Below, piece after piece: positions 43,427 through 52,056 of a stretch of 64,000 bases of DNA. The notes under the pieces were generated by a model, which made no database searches, was not told the DNA's origin, and saw only the letters and a program-made list of their open reading frames with translations. Made by a program: the position numbers and the translations under genes. The DNA is from Robertkochia aurantiaca. GTDB taxonomy: Bacteria; Bacteroidota; Bacteroidia; Flavobacteriales; Flavobacteriaceae. Where the stretch lies: positions 1-64,000 of the forward strand of contig NZ_JAINZS010000005.1 of assembly GCF_020166495.1 (NCBI RefSeq). The letters run 5' to 3'. Numbering within the stretch: the stretch's first letter is position 1; the number at the start of each line of letters is the position of its first letter.

Positions 43427-45160
43427 ATGGAAGTTATTGATTGGATCGTTCTTACCGGAACACTGGCCTTTATTGTCGGATTCGGGTACTGGCGTACGAG
43501 GGGAAGCAAAAACGTTAACGATTATATCCTTGGAGGAAAAGACGCCCAATGGTGGACCATCGGGCTTTCTGTTATGGCAACCCAGGCGAGTGCCATAACG
43601 TTCTTATCCACTCCCGGGCAGGCCTTTCACGACGGAATGGGCTTTGTTCAGTTCTACTTCGGGTTACCACTGGCAATGATCATCATTTGTATGGTCTTTA
43701 TACCTATCTATCACAGACTAAAGGTATATACCGCCTATGAGTTTCTGGAAAACAGATTTGACCTGAAAACACGGTCGCTGGCCGCCATTCTCTTCCTGAT
43801 GCAGCGTGGCCTGGCAGCAGGTATAACCATCTACGCACCTTCTATCATTCTATCGGCTGTTCTGGGATGGGAACTAAAAACCCTCAATGTGATCATCGGT
43901 ATACTGGTGATCATCTATACAGTGGCCGGTGGTACGAAAGCGGTGAGCGTAACTCAGAAACAACAGATGTTTGTAATCATGGTAGGGATGTTCACCGCCT
44001 TCTACCTGGTGATGAGCTACCTGCCCGACGACGTTGATTTCGGGAAAGCACTGAAGGTAGCGGGAGCCAATGACAAACTCAACATCCTGGATTTCTCCCT
44101 GGATACTAAAAGCCGTTATACTTTCTGGAGCGGGATTACCGGGGGCTTATTTCTTGCCCTTGCCTATTTCGGGACCGATCAAAGTCAGGTACAGCGATAT
44201 CTGTCCGGAAGATCGATCAGGGAAAGCCAGTTAGGACTGATCTTCAACGGACTTCTGAAAGTACCTATGCAGTTTTTCATTCTCCTGGTCGGGGTGATGG
44301 TGTTCGTTTTCTATCAGTACAACCACTCCCCTATCAACTTCAACCCAGCAGCCCAGGATGCCATCACCTCATCTGAGTTCAACGCAGACTATGAGCGCTT
44401 AAAGTCTGAGCATCTGAAACTGGAAGAAGAAAAACGCATCGCTCAGGATCATTTCACCGCTGTACTGGATGTCAAAGATTATGACCTCACCGTAGCGGCT
44501 AAAGAACGGATCAGAGAATTGAACCAGGCTGACCGAATGTTACGGGCTGAAGCGAGAACACTTATCGAAAAGGCAGATGAAAGCATAGAGACCAATGATA
44601 AGGATTACGTATTCATACATTTTATTCTCAACAATATTCCCACCGGTCTTATAGGTTTATTGCTGGCTGTTATTTTCTCTGCCGCTATGTCATCAACCGC
44701 TTCAGAACTGAATGCCCTAGGAACCATCACCACCATGGACCTGTATAAACGAAACCGGAAATCTGAAGGTGACGAAACCCATTATCTGAAGGCATCGAAG
44801 TGGTTTACCTTCCTCTGGGGAATCATCGCCATTCTCTTTGCCAACTTCGGTTCTCTGGTCGATAATCTTATTCAGCTTGTGAATATCATCGGCTCCATAT
44901 TTTATGGAAATGTGCTGGGAATCTTTTTGATCGCCTTTTTCATAAAATTTGTGCGGGGTAATGCTGTTTTTATAGCAGCACTCATCACACAGCTGATGGT
45001 GGTACTGACTTATTACTATGCCATTCATATACATGGACCCGGAGAAGAGAAACTCGGATACCTTTGGCTCAACTTTATAGGCTGTGCTTTGGTAATAGTT
45101 ATCGCTGTGCTTTTGGAAACCTCTTTCAGAACAGGTAAGCGTATAAAGACAGGAGCATAA
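43427..45160 (+). CDS. Sodium:solute symporter (SSS family)
   Basis: A 577-residue transporter with about 13-14 helices. Family features: DYILGGKDAQWWTIGLSVMA (about 32-51), ATQASAITFLSTPG, AGGTKAVSVTQKQQ and FSAAMSSTASELNALGTIT near 425. A long cytoplasmic, Glu/Lys-rich helical loop at about 315-380 is unusual. Coupled with the PIG-L deacetylase it may take up a deacetylated sugar or amine; the solute is not identifiable. Confidence 0.9.
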   Translation: MEVIDWIVLTGTLAFIVGFGYWRTRGSKNVNDYILGGKDAQWWTIGLSVMATQASAITFLSTPGQAFHDGMGFVQFYFGLPLAMIIICMVFIPIYHRLKVYTAYEFLENRFDLKTRSLAAILFLMQRGLAAGITIYAPSIILSAVLGWELKTLNVIIGILVIIYTVAGGTKAVSVTQKQQMFVIMVGMFTAFYLVMSYLPDDVDFGKALKVAGANDKLNILDFSLDTKSRYTFWSGITGGLFLALAYFGTDQSQVQRYLSGRSIRESQLGLIFNGLLKVPMQFFILLVGVMVFVFYQYNHSPINFNPAAQDAITSSEFNADYERLKSEHLKLEEEKRIAQDHFTAVLDVKDYDLTVAAKERIRELNQADRMLRAEARTLIEKADESIETNDKDYVFIHFILNNIPTGLIGLLLAVIFSAAMSSTASELNALGTITTMDLYKRNRKSEGDETHYLKASKWFTFLWGIIAILFANFGSLVDNLIQLVNIIGSIFYGNVLGIFLIAFFIKFVRGNAVFIAALITQLMVVLTYYYAIHIHGPGEEKLGYLWLNFIGCALVIVIAVLLETSFRTGKRIKTGA

Positions 45161-45234
45161 CAAGATGCACTTACCGTGGGGAGACGAGGGTCAAAAGATC
45201 CGGCCTTGCGTTATAATTATTCAGAATTAAAAAA

Positions 45235-45283
45235 GCTTATCTGCCTGATTCACAGAAACACTCCTGTGGTTGAGCAGATAAGC
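45235..45283 (-). terminator. Long hairpin, terminator of DUF2911 gene
   Basis: GCTTATCTGC (45235-45244) pairs perfectly with GCAGATAAGC (45274-45283), with an inner CACAG (45251-45255)/CTGTG (45264-45268) stem. On the reverse strand it is followed by six T, so it ends the DUF2911 transcript about 90 bases after its stop. The rest of 45161-45372 holds nothing recognisable. Confidence 0.8.
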
Positions 45284-45372
45284 CGGTTCTAATAGTAAAT
45301 CTGTCATTCAGCCTGGATAGGCCTTCAGCAGATATTATGCTTTTTATCTTTTTAAATCAGGCGGAGAGACCA

Positions 45373-46218
45373 TTACATAGCTCCCCACTCTTCCAGTGAT
45401 TTCTTGTTGAGTGCTACATAATCAGCATTTCCTGCAGCCTCAGCAGCTTCAAGTGATTTTTTGGCAGCTGCAACAGCACCTTCTTTATCACCTCTTGCGG
45501 CGTGGATCAATGATTTCTGACGTAGCATCCAGTAAGGTTCTCCGTCTGCTTTGGCTATCGCCATATCGATCCATTCCTGTGCTTTTTCAAGATCTTGCCC
45601 TTCTTCAAGGTAATAAACCGCAGCTCCGAAATAATCGTTGGCTGAAGGTCCGTTCATCACTTTGTCTATACTGGCCATAGCCTTTTCTTTAGTGGGTACC
45701 TCGAATGGCACAGCTACGTATGTGTTTTCCCAGATCATACCGAGTTCTGCCCCGTTATTATGCACATCATCTATAGTGATGGTAAAAGTCTCCACCGGCA
45801 TTGGCATCTCTTCGGCCTTGACTGTAGCTGAGGCAGCCACTTTACTCTGGTCCCATTCCTGAGGTATACCCCAGTTATTGGTATCTGTATAAAAATAAAC
45901 CTCCCAGTTCTCCTTTCCGGGTTTGCTGAAAACAGCATAAGAGCCTTTTTCCAGCTCCTGTCCACCGATCTTAACATTATCGCTGAAAGTTACTATAGTG
46001 TTTTGGTTCGCACCGGTTCTCCATACCTTATCGAAAGGTACAAGCTCTCCGAAAACCGTACGTCCCTTCATCGAAGGCCTCGAATACACCACGGAGACAT
46101 CGGTCAAACCTACTTTTTGTTCAAGTTTTGCCGAGGGACTCGGAGCCGGCGTTTGGATCTGCGCACTCAGGGAAACAAATGCGAAGATGGACATTGCAGT
46201 AAATAAAAATCGTTTCAT
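45373..46218 (-). CDS. DUF2911 domain protein with TPR tail
   Basis: A 281-residue exported protein with signal peptide (1-19, ending LSAQ). The DUF2911 beta domain (about 25-185) shows VSVVYSRPSMKGRTVFG, LVPFDKVWRTGANQNT and LEKGSYAVFSKPGKENWEVY. A C-terminal helical TPR-like part (about 190-281, DYFGAAVYYLEEGQDLEKAQ and ARGDKEGAVAAAKKSLEAAE) follows. Function unknown. Its promoter region carries the TTAGACAAAAA motif shared with the divergent photolyase operon. Confidence 0.9.
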   Translation of the reverse strand: MKRFLFTAMSIFAFVSLSAQIQTPAPSPSAKLEQKVGLTDVSVVYSRPSMKGRTVFGELVPFDKVWRTGANQNTIVTFSDNVKIGGQELEKGSYAVFSKPGKENWEVYFYTDTNNWGIPQEWDQSKVAASATVKAEEMPMPVETFTITIDDVHNNGAELGMIWENTYVAVPFEVPTKEKAMASIDKVMNGPSANDYFGAAVYYLEEGQDLEKAQEWIDMAIAKADGEPYWMLRQKSLIHAARGDKEGAVAAAKKSLEAAEAAGNADYVALNKKSLEEWGAM

Positions 46219-46236
46219 TCTTTAGTTGCTTTTATA

Positions 46237-46249
46237 TGTTTTTGTCTAA
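46237..46249 (-). promoter_or_regulatory. TTAGACAAAAACA motif, DUF2911 promoter
   Basis: On the reverse strand TTAGACAAAAACATATAAAA lies 19 bases before the DUF2911 start. The divergent SRPBCC gene has TTAGACAAAAATA at 46406-46418 in the opposite direction. No TAnnTTTG box fits here, so a different sigma factor or a MerR-type regulator is possible. Confidence 0.5.
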
Positions 46250-46405
46250 CTAAATTACACAGAAGGCTAAATGCCATATGTTAACAAAACCTTAAATAAA
46301 AACACTAAGCTCTTTGAATCCTGAATCCATGCACTTTAAAGGATGCTAAAACCATGGCCATAAAAACTAAAACACTTAACTTTGTTTAACATTTATTATT
46401 ATTCA

Positions 46406-46418
46406 TTAGACAAAAATA
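46406..46418 (+). promoter_or_regulatory. TTAGACAAAAATA motif, photolyase-operon promoter
   Basis: TTAGACAAAAATA lies 27 bases before the SRPBCC ATG and is followed by TATCTTTA (46423-46430), a possible -7 element, but only 13 bp separate TTAG from it, too short for the standard promoter. Match with 46237-46249 is 12 of 13. Confidence 0.5.
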
Positions 46419-46445
46419 CTTATATCTTTATTTAAAGAACTGGTT

Positions 46446-46943
46446 ATGACCTTATATCAATTGCATAGTGTTCAAAAATTACCGATCGACAAGGAGAAAG
46501 CCTGGAAATTCCTATCTGATCCGGCCAATCTCAAGGAAATTACTCCCGGTCACATGGGCTTTGAAATTCTATCGGGAGCTGACAAAGAGATGTATCCCGG
46601 GCAGATCATTCAGTACAAGGTAAATCCTCTACCCGGTTTTAAGACCAAATGGGTGACAGAGATCACCCATGTGCAAGCCGGAGAATACTTTGTTGACGAG
46701 CAGCGTTTCGGTCCTTATGCCCTTTGGCATCATAAACATTTTATTAAAGCCATTCCGGGAGGTGTCGAAATGGAAGACATCGTCGATTACAAGTTACCCT
46801 TAGGCCCTTTAGGAAGGCTGGCGCACTGGATGTTCGTCAGAAGACAACTGAAGCAAATCTTTGAATACCGCGAGAAAAAATTGATTGAACTCTTCGGAGC
46901 GTACAAGGGTGACCAGAAGATTATTAACATGAAAGCTATTTAA
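46446..46943 (+). CDS. SRPBCC-family protein of photolyase cluster
   Basis: A 165-residue START/Bet v1-like ligand-binding protein without signal peptide: PIDKEKAWKFLSDPANLKEI (about 15-34), TPGHMGFEI, RFGPYALWHHKHFI and EDIVDYKLPLGPLGRLAHW. The fold binds small hydrophobic ligands. It is 3 bp before the SDR gene and leads an operon with a photolyase; such trios are often light- or stress-induced in Bacteroidota. The ligand is unknown. Confidence 0.88.
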   Translation: MTLYQLHSVQKLPIDKEKAWKFLSDPANLKEITPGHMGFEILSGADKEMYPGQIIQYKVNPLPGFKTKWVTEITHVQAGEYFVDEQRFGPYALWHHKHFIKAIPGGVEMEDIVDYKLPLGPLGRLAHWMFVRRQLKQIFEYREKKLIELFGAYKGDQKIINMKAI

Positions 46944-46946
46944 ATT

Positions 46947-47633
46947 ATGTCAAAAAAAATACTGATGATTGGCGGTTCGCATGGTATAGGCCATGCCATA
47001 GCCCAACGACTAAAAGAAGAACACCAGGTTACTATTGCTTCCAGGAGCAAACCTGAAACAGATGATATCGATTATATCGAGTTTGATGCCACGAGCGATG
47101 AGCTCTCTGATGATGATCTTCCCGACGAGATTGATGGATTCGTGTTTTGTCCGGGAAGCATCAATCTCAAACCATTTAAAATGCTCAGCATAGATGACTA
47201 TGAGGCCGATCTGCAGATCAACTTTCTTACCGCTGTTAAGGTGCTCAAACAGGTAATGCCGAAGTTATCAGATTCAGCCTCGGTGGTACTGTTCAGCACG
47301 GTTGCCGTAAATACAGGTATGCCCTTTCACAGTAGTGTAGCGGCTGCAAAGGGCGCTATTGAAGGTTTCGCCAAAGCCATGGCTGCCGAATATGCACCAA
47401 AGGTTCGCTTTAACGTGATCGCCCCCTCGCTTACCGATACCCCCATGGCAGAAAAACTGCTGAACTCTGAAAAGAAAAAAGAGAAGATGGCAGAAAGGCA
47501 TCCGATGAAGCGCGTGGGTACTCCAGATGATATAGCAGAGGTCGCCACCTTTCTTTTAAGCGATAAATCCAATTGGATCACCGGACAGATCATCGGAGTT
47601 GACGGAGGAATGTCTACTTTAAACATCAACTGA
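46947..47633 (+). CDS. Atypical SDR-family protein
   Basis: A 228-residue Rossmann-fold protein with GGSHGIGHAIAQRLK (about 8-22, the TGxxxGxG site altered to GGSHGIG) and later DDIAEVATFLLSDKSNWITG. In the active site the usual Ser/Tyr/Lys appears changed: FSTVAV gives Thr for Ser, and HSSVAAAKGAIEG has Val where YxxxK places Tyr, with the Lys kept. It may therefore bind NAD(P) or flavin without classical reductase activity. 14 bp upstream of the photolyase. Confidence 0.85.
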   Translation: MSKKILMIGGSHGIGHAIAQRLKEEHQVTIASRSKPETDDIDYIEFDATSDELSDDDLPDEIDGFVFCPGSINLKPFKMLSIDDYEADLQINFLTAVKVLKQVMPKLSDSASVVLFSTVAVNTGMPFHSSVAAAKGAIEGFAKAMAAEYAPKVRFNVIAPSLTDTPMAEKLLNSEKKKEKMAERHPMKRVGTPDDIAEVATFLLSDKSNWITGQIIGVDGGMSTLNIN

Positions 47634-47647
47634 TAAAACCCTGACTT

Positions 47648-48955
47648 TTGAGCAGAGAAGCTGTAAATGTATTCTGGTTTCGAAGAGATCTGCGACTGGA
47701 TGATAATAAGGGATTACTGGAGGCGCTGAAAGGCAGTCTGCCGGTTCTCCCTGTTTTTATTTTCGATAAGCATATACTCGATAAATTACCCGAAGACGAT
47801 GCACGGGTTACCTTTATTTTTGATCAACTTCAAAAAATGCGAAAGGAACTGCAGGAAGAACATGGCAGTTCGATCGCAATCTATTATGGGTATCCGGAGG
47901 AAATATTCCAACAGATCATTGAAGATTTTGAAGTGGAAAGCGTTTATACCAATCACGATTACGAGCCTTACGCTGAAAAGAGAGATGATAAGATCAGTGA
48001 GCTGCTGGAGGAGGAATATATCGAGTTTCGCACCTTTAAAGACCAGGTGATTTTTGAAAAAAGCGAGGTAGTAAAAGACGATGGTGACCCCTATGTGGTC
48101 TATACCCCTTACATGAAAAAGTGGAAGGAAAATTTCAAAGATTACGACCTGGAAGTTTTCTACACCAGCCAATACACAGATAATTATATTCAACACAGCA
48201 GATTGCCCAATCTCGATCTTTCCGATATGGGATTTACAAGATCTGAATTGAAGGTACCTGATTACGATGTGACTCCTACCACCATAGATAGTTATGAAGA
48301 CACCCGTAATTATCCCGCTCAGGAAGGCACCTCCAGGCTGGGACCTCACCTGCGTTTTGGCACTGTAGGGCTCAGGAAGATCTATAAAAAGGCCCTTGCT
48401 GCTGAGAACGATACTTTTCTTAACGAACTGATATGGCGGGAATTTTTTATGCAGATATTATGGCATTACCCACACACTACCGATACCAGTTTCAAAGAGA
48501 AGTATGACCGTATTGAGTGGCGCAATAATGAAGAGGAGTTCAAAAAATGGTGTGAAGGCCGAACGGGATATCCTCTGGTCGATGCCGGAATGCGACAATT
48601 GAACGAATCGGGATATATGCACAACCGCATTCGTATGCTTACGGGAAGTTTCCTTTGCAAGCACTTACTTATAGACTGGAGATGGGGTGAAGCATATTTC
48701 GCAGAAAAATTGCTGGATTACGAAATGTCAAGCAATGTTGGCAACTGGCAATGGGTTGCGGGCAGTGGAGTTGACGCTGCTCCTTATTTCAGGATTTTCA
48801 ATCCTACCACCCAGATCAAAAAATTTGACAAAGACCGGGAATATATTAAAGAATGGGTCAAAGAAATAGATAGTGACGATTACCCTGAACCCATGGTAGA
48901 CCATAAAGAAGCCCGGGAAAGATGCCTGCAAACCTATAAGGAAGCCTTGCAGTAA
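47648..48955 (+). CDS. Class I photolyase / cryptochrome
   Basis: A 435-residue FAD protein of the photolyase family that splits UV pyrimidine dimers with blue light. N-terminal Rossmann domain starts NVFWFRRDLRLDDNKGL (about 7-23). FAD-domain signatures are GTSRLGPHLRFGTVG, NELIWREFFMQILWHYPH, GRTGYPLVDAGMRQL and MHNRIRMLTGSFL; the tryptophan chain is within WRWGE...SSNVGNWQWV. Start is TTG 47648 because no ATG precedes the conserved N-terminus. Cryptochrome function cannot be excluded. Confidence 0.93.
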   Translation: MSREAVNVFWFRRDLRLDDNKGLLEALKGSLPVLPVFIFDKHILDKLPEDDARVTFIFDQLQKMRKELQEEHGSSIAIYYGYPEEIFQQIIEDFEVESVYTNHDYEPYAEKRDDKISELLEEEYIEFRTFKDQVIFEKSEVVKDDGDPYVVYTPYMKKWKENFKDYDLEVFYTSQYTDNYIQHSRLPNLDLSDMGFTRSELKVPDYDVTPTTIDSYEDTRNYPAQEGTSRLGPHLRFGTVGLRKIYKKALAAENDTFLNELIWREFFMQILWHYPHTTDTSFKEKYDRIEWRNNEEEFKKWCEGRTGYPLVDAGMRQLNESGYMHNRIRMLTGSFLCKHLLIDWRWGEAYFAEKLLDYEMSSNVGNWQWVAGSGVDAAPYFRIFNPTTQIKKFDKDREYIKEWVKEIDSDDYPEPMVDHKEARERCLQTYKEALQ

Positions 48956-48975
48956 ACAGGTTTAATCAGGGAATG

Positions 48976-49031
48976 GTGAGTCGTGAGTCGTGAGTCGTGA
49001 GTCGTGAGTCGTGAGTCGTGAGTGGTGAGTG
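48976..49031. repeat. Heptamer tandem array GTGAGTC, 8 copies
   Basis: Six perfect GTGAGTC units followed by two GTGAGTG. It lies 20 bp after the photolyase stop. The rest of 48956-49287 has no supportable gene; a short CATGACCGTATAACCGCATAACCGC run (49195-49219) is another degenerate repeat. Confidence 0.95.
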
Positions 49032-49231
49032 ATAATGTATGCACATCCCTAAATAAGGTTGACCTGTTATTTATAACGCATAGTGGTCAGTTTTCAGATG
49101 GCTACATCGAATCACCTTGGCAGATTCTTCGCTCCCGAAAGCTTCCAGGACCTCTGAACGACCTTGATCTGAATTCTTCATCCCTGTATTACCGCATGAC
49201 CGTATAACCGCATAACCGCAAAACCCAAAAA

Positions 49232-49264
49232 CAAAAAAAGCCTCCGGAAATTCCGGAGGCTTTT
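49232..49264 (-). terminator. Terminator of rpsA
   Basis: GCCTCCGGAA (49240-49249) pairs perfectly with TTCCGGAGGC (49251-49260) with a single-base centre. On the reverse strand seven T follow; four T follow on the plus strand. Confidence 0.93.
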
Positions 49265-49287
49265 GTCTTAAAGAAAGGTCTCTGAGA

Positions 49288-51114
49288 TTACTCTCCTTTA
49301 CCTTCCATCTTATCTTTAAGGGCCTGCAGTTCAGCGTTAGCATCACCAAGCGTTGTTTTCTCCGCTTGTTTACCGCGCTTAGCAGCAGCCTTAACATTCT
49401 TCTCCTCCTCTTCTCTGAAGATAGCGGTATGAGAAGCTACTACTCTCTTGAATTCTTTGTTGAACTCAATGATCTTGAAGTCTGCTTCTTCACCTTTTTT
49501 CAGTTTCTTACCGTCTTCTTTCTCAAGGTGACGTGAAGGAACAAATGCAGTGATATCATCATTAAATTTGATGGTCGCACCTTTGTCAACGATCTCGTCG
49601 ATGGCAGCGGTGTGAACCGTACCTTCACCGTATTCTTCTTCATACTTATCCCAAGGGTTCTCCTGGGTCTGTTTGTGACCAAGACTCAGTTTGCGTCCAT
49701 CCACATCCAGCTCAAGTACTTCAACCTCCAGCTCATCTCCTACGTTTACGAACTCAGAAGGATGCTTGATCTTCTTGGTCCAGCTAAGGTCAGAGATATA
49801 GATGAGTCCGTCGATACCTTCTTCCAGTTCAACGAATACACCGAAGTTGGTGAAGTTTCTAACGATTCCTTTGTGACGTGATCCCACAGGATATTTCTCT
49901 GTGATATCAGTCCACGGATCAGGAGTAAGTTGCTTGATACCAAGTGACATCTTACGATCTTCACGATCAAGGGTAAGCACTACTGCTTCAACCTCATCAC
50001 CTACATTTACGAAATCCTGTGCAGATCTCAGGTGAGTAGACCATGACATTTCTGATACGTGAATCAGTCCTTCCACTCCTTCAGCTACTTCGATAAATGC
50101 ACCGTAATCAGCGATCACAACAACTTTACCTTTCACTTTATCTCCTACTTTCACCTCATCTCCAAGAGCTTCCCATGGATGCTTCTGAAGTTGCTTCAGA
50201 CCCAACTGGATACGTGACTTGTTATCATCGAAGTCAAGAATAACCACGTTCAGTTTCTGATCAAGCTCAACAACCTCGTTCGGGTGGTTGATACGTGACC
50301 ATGAAAGGTCGGTAATGTGAACAAGACCGTCAACACCTCCAAGGTCGATGAACACACCGTAAGAAGTGATGTTCTTAACAGTACCTTCAAGTACCTGACC
50401 TTTTTCAAGCTGTCCGATGATCTCTTTCTTCTGCTCTTCGATATCGGCTTCGATAAGCGCTTTGTGAGAAACAACAACGTTTTTGAATTCATGGTTGATT
50501 TTAACCACTTTGAATTCCATTGTCTTACCTACATACGCATCGTAATCGCGAATTGGTTTCACATCGATCTGTGATCCTGGAAGGAAGGCCTCGATTCCGA
50601 ATACGTCAACGATCATACCTCCTTTAGTTCTGCACTTCACAAATCCGTTTACGATCTCTCCTTTATCATAAGCCGCGTTCACACGATCCCAGGCCTTGAT
50701 GGTTCTTGCCTTACGGTGAGAAAGCACCAACTGCCCGGTTTTATCTTCACGAACGTCGATCAGTACTTCTACTTTGTCTCCTACCTTCAGGTTAGGATTG
50801 TAGCGGAACTCGTTCAAAGAAATAACCCCTTCAGATTTCGCGTTGATGTCGATGATCGCCTCCCTGTCGGTAAGGTGAACAACAGTACCTTCAACCACTT
50901 CCTCATCGGCTGTATCTACAAAGTTCTCTTCAACAAGAGATTCGAATTCCTTCAGTTTCTTGTCTTCAACCTGCTCAATACCTTCTTCGTATTTCTGCCA
51001 GTCGAAGTTCTCCAGAAATTCTTCCTGAGATACGGTTTCTTTAACTTCGTTCTTTGCTTCCTGCGATTTTGCCTCCTGGGCAGTATTCGCAGCGTTTTCT
51101 TTAGTTTCAGCCAT
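49288..51114 (-). CDS. rpsA: 30S ribosomal protein S1
   Basis: A 608-residue protein that binds mRNA and helps the 30S subunit start translation, especially important in Bacteroidota where Shine-Dalgarno use is weak. Six S1 (OB) domains follow a Glu/Gln-rich N-terminal segment (about 1-50). Examples are GTVVHLTDREAIIDI, GTVKNITSYGVFIDLGGVDG, GKVVVIADYGAFIEVAEGVE and GIVRNFTNFGVFVELEEGID. The start is ATG 51112-51114 (MAETKENAAN); a nine-codon longer frame is not needed. A long leader follows the promoter at 51239-51270. Order on the strand is lon, cmk, rpsA. Confidence 0.96.
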   Translation of the reverse strand: MAETKENAANTAQEAKSQEAKNEVKETVSQEEFLENFDWQKYEEGIEQVEDKKLKEFESLVEENFVDTADEEVVEGTVVHLTDREAIIDINAKSEGVISLNEFRYNPNLKVGDKVEVLIDVREDKTGQLVLSHRKARTIKAWDRVNAAYDKGEIVNGFVKCRTKGGMIVDVFGIEAFLPGSQIDVKPIRDYDAYVGKTMEFKVVKINHEFKNVVVSHKALIEADIEEQKKEIIGQLEKGQVLEGTVKNITSYGVFIDLGGVDGLVHITDLSWSRINHPNEVVELDQKLNVVILDFDDNKSRIQLGLKQLQKHPWEALGDEVKVGDKVKGKVVVIADYGAFIEVAEGVEGLIHVSEMSWSTHLRSAQDFVNVGDEVEAVVLTLDREDRKMSLGIKQLTPDPWTDITEKYPVGSRHKGIVRNFTNFGVFVELEEGIDGLIYISDLSWTKKIKHPSEFVNVGDELEVEVLELDVDGRKLSLGHKQTQENPWDKYEEEYGEGTVHTAAIDEIVDKGATIKFNDDITAFVPSRHLEKEDGKKLKKGEEADFKIIEFNKEFKRVVASHTAIFREEEEKNVKAAAKRGKQAEKTTLGDANAELQALKDKMEGKGE

Positions 51115-51238
51115 GTGCTGATAAAAATTTGTATTCTGCATTTAACCGGAAGATTAGCAACCTAAACACAGAAGGAGTTAACATTTACAGTTTTATTTTT
51201 TCCCTTTTTCCCTTCCGGATCTTGTTAAAAAAGGAGTG

Positions 51239-51270
51239 CAAAAATACAATTATATAAATTGATTCACAAA
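51239..51270 (-). promoter_or_regulatory. rpsA promoter and long leader
   Basis: On the reverse strand TTTG (51270-51267) and TATTTTTG (51246-51239) are exactly 20 bp apart. Transcription should begin near 51232, giving a leader of about 118 bases to ATG 51114. Within it CCGGAAG and CTTCCGG can pair over a long distance. This would give rpsA its own promoter, after the cmk terminator. Confidence 0.8.
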
Positions 51271-51282
51271 CAATTATAAACA

Positions 51283-51319
51283 AAAACCCCGACCCATGGG
51301 CAAAAGCCAACAGGTCGGG
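51283..51319 (-). terminator. Terminator of lon-cmk
   Basis: CCCGACC (51288-51294) pairs with GGTCGGG (51313-51319) around an 18-base loop. On the reverse strand a GTTTTTG run follows. It lies 24 bases after the cmk stop and just before the rpsA promoter. Confidence 0.85.
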
Positions 51320-51342
51320 ATTAAAATATCATAAAACACTGA

Positions 51343-52050
51343 TTAACTGCCTGATTCCTGTTTTTCTGAGATACAGGCTCTCGCCCGATCCATAATGGCG
51401 GCAAACTGTTCTTCGATGGTCATATGACTATTATCGATAGCGATGGCATCTTCTGCGCGGATCAAAGGAGATTCTTTTCGTGTCGAATCCAGATGGTCAC
51501 GCTTCCTGACATTTTCCAGTACCTCATCAAAAGAAACCTGATCACCTCTGTCGATTAATTCCTTATACCTTCTTTGGGCCCGGGTTTCGGCCGATGCTGT
51601 TATGAATAATTTCAGATCGGCATCGGGAAACACCACGGTTCCTATGTCCCGGCCATCCATGACCACGCCTTTATCACGGCCCATTTCACGCTGTTGCTCT
51701 ACCAGCTTTTTACGAACTTCTGCAATGGCAGCAACAATACTAACCTTACCTGACACCTCAAGAGTACGTATCGACTTTTCAACATTTTCTCCGTTCAGAT
51801 ACATATCTGCCTTACCCTGGCTGTCATTCTTTCCGAACCGAAGGGTGATTTCCGGCAGGGCGGCGATTAGTTTCTCCCCCTGAAGGGTATCATTCTCAAA
51901 CATCCCATTTCGCAAGGCATACAAAGTGACAGCGCGATACATGGCTCCACTGTCAACGTAAATATAATCGAGGGCTTTGGCCAGTTGTCTGGCTATGGTG
52001 CTCTTTCCGGTAGATGAATGACCGTCAATGGCAATAGTGATCTTCTGCAT
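51343..52050 (-). CDS. cmk: (d)CMP kinase
   Basis: Phosphorylates CMP and dCMP to diphosphates. The 235-residue NMP-kinase fold has the P-loop IDGHSSTGKSTIARQLA (about 5-21, GxxGxGKS), VDSGAMYRAVTL, VVMDGRDIGTVVFPDA and LFITASAETRAQRRYKEL. Starts 6 bp after the lon stop, so the two are probably co-transcribed and separated from rpsA by a terminator. Confidence 0.96.
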   Translation of the reverse strand: MQKITIAIDGHSSTGKSTIARQLAKALDYIYVDSGAMYRAVTLYALRNGMFENDTLQGEKLIAALPEITLRFGKNDSQGKADMYLNGENVEKSIRTLEVSGKVSIVAAIAEVRKKLVEQQREMGRDKGVVMDGRDIGTVVFPDADLKLFITASAETRAQRRYKELIDRGDQVSFDEVLENVRKRDHLDSTRKESPLIRAEDAIAIDNSHMTIEEQFAAIMDRARACISEKQESGS

Positions 52051-52056
52051 CAGGGA

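Noticed and set aside
49071-49397. 108-codon reverse-strand frame over the rpsA terminator
   Set aside because: Crosses the rpsA terminator and overlaps the end of rpsA in another frame; no family features.
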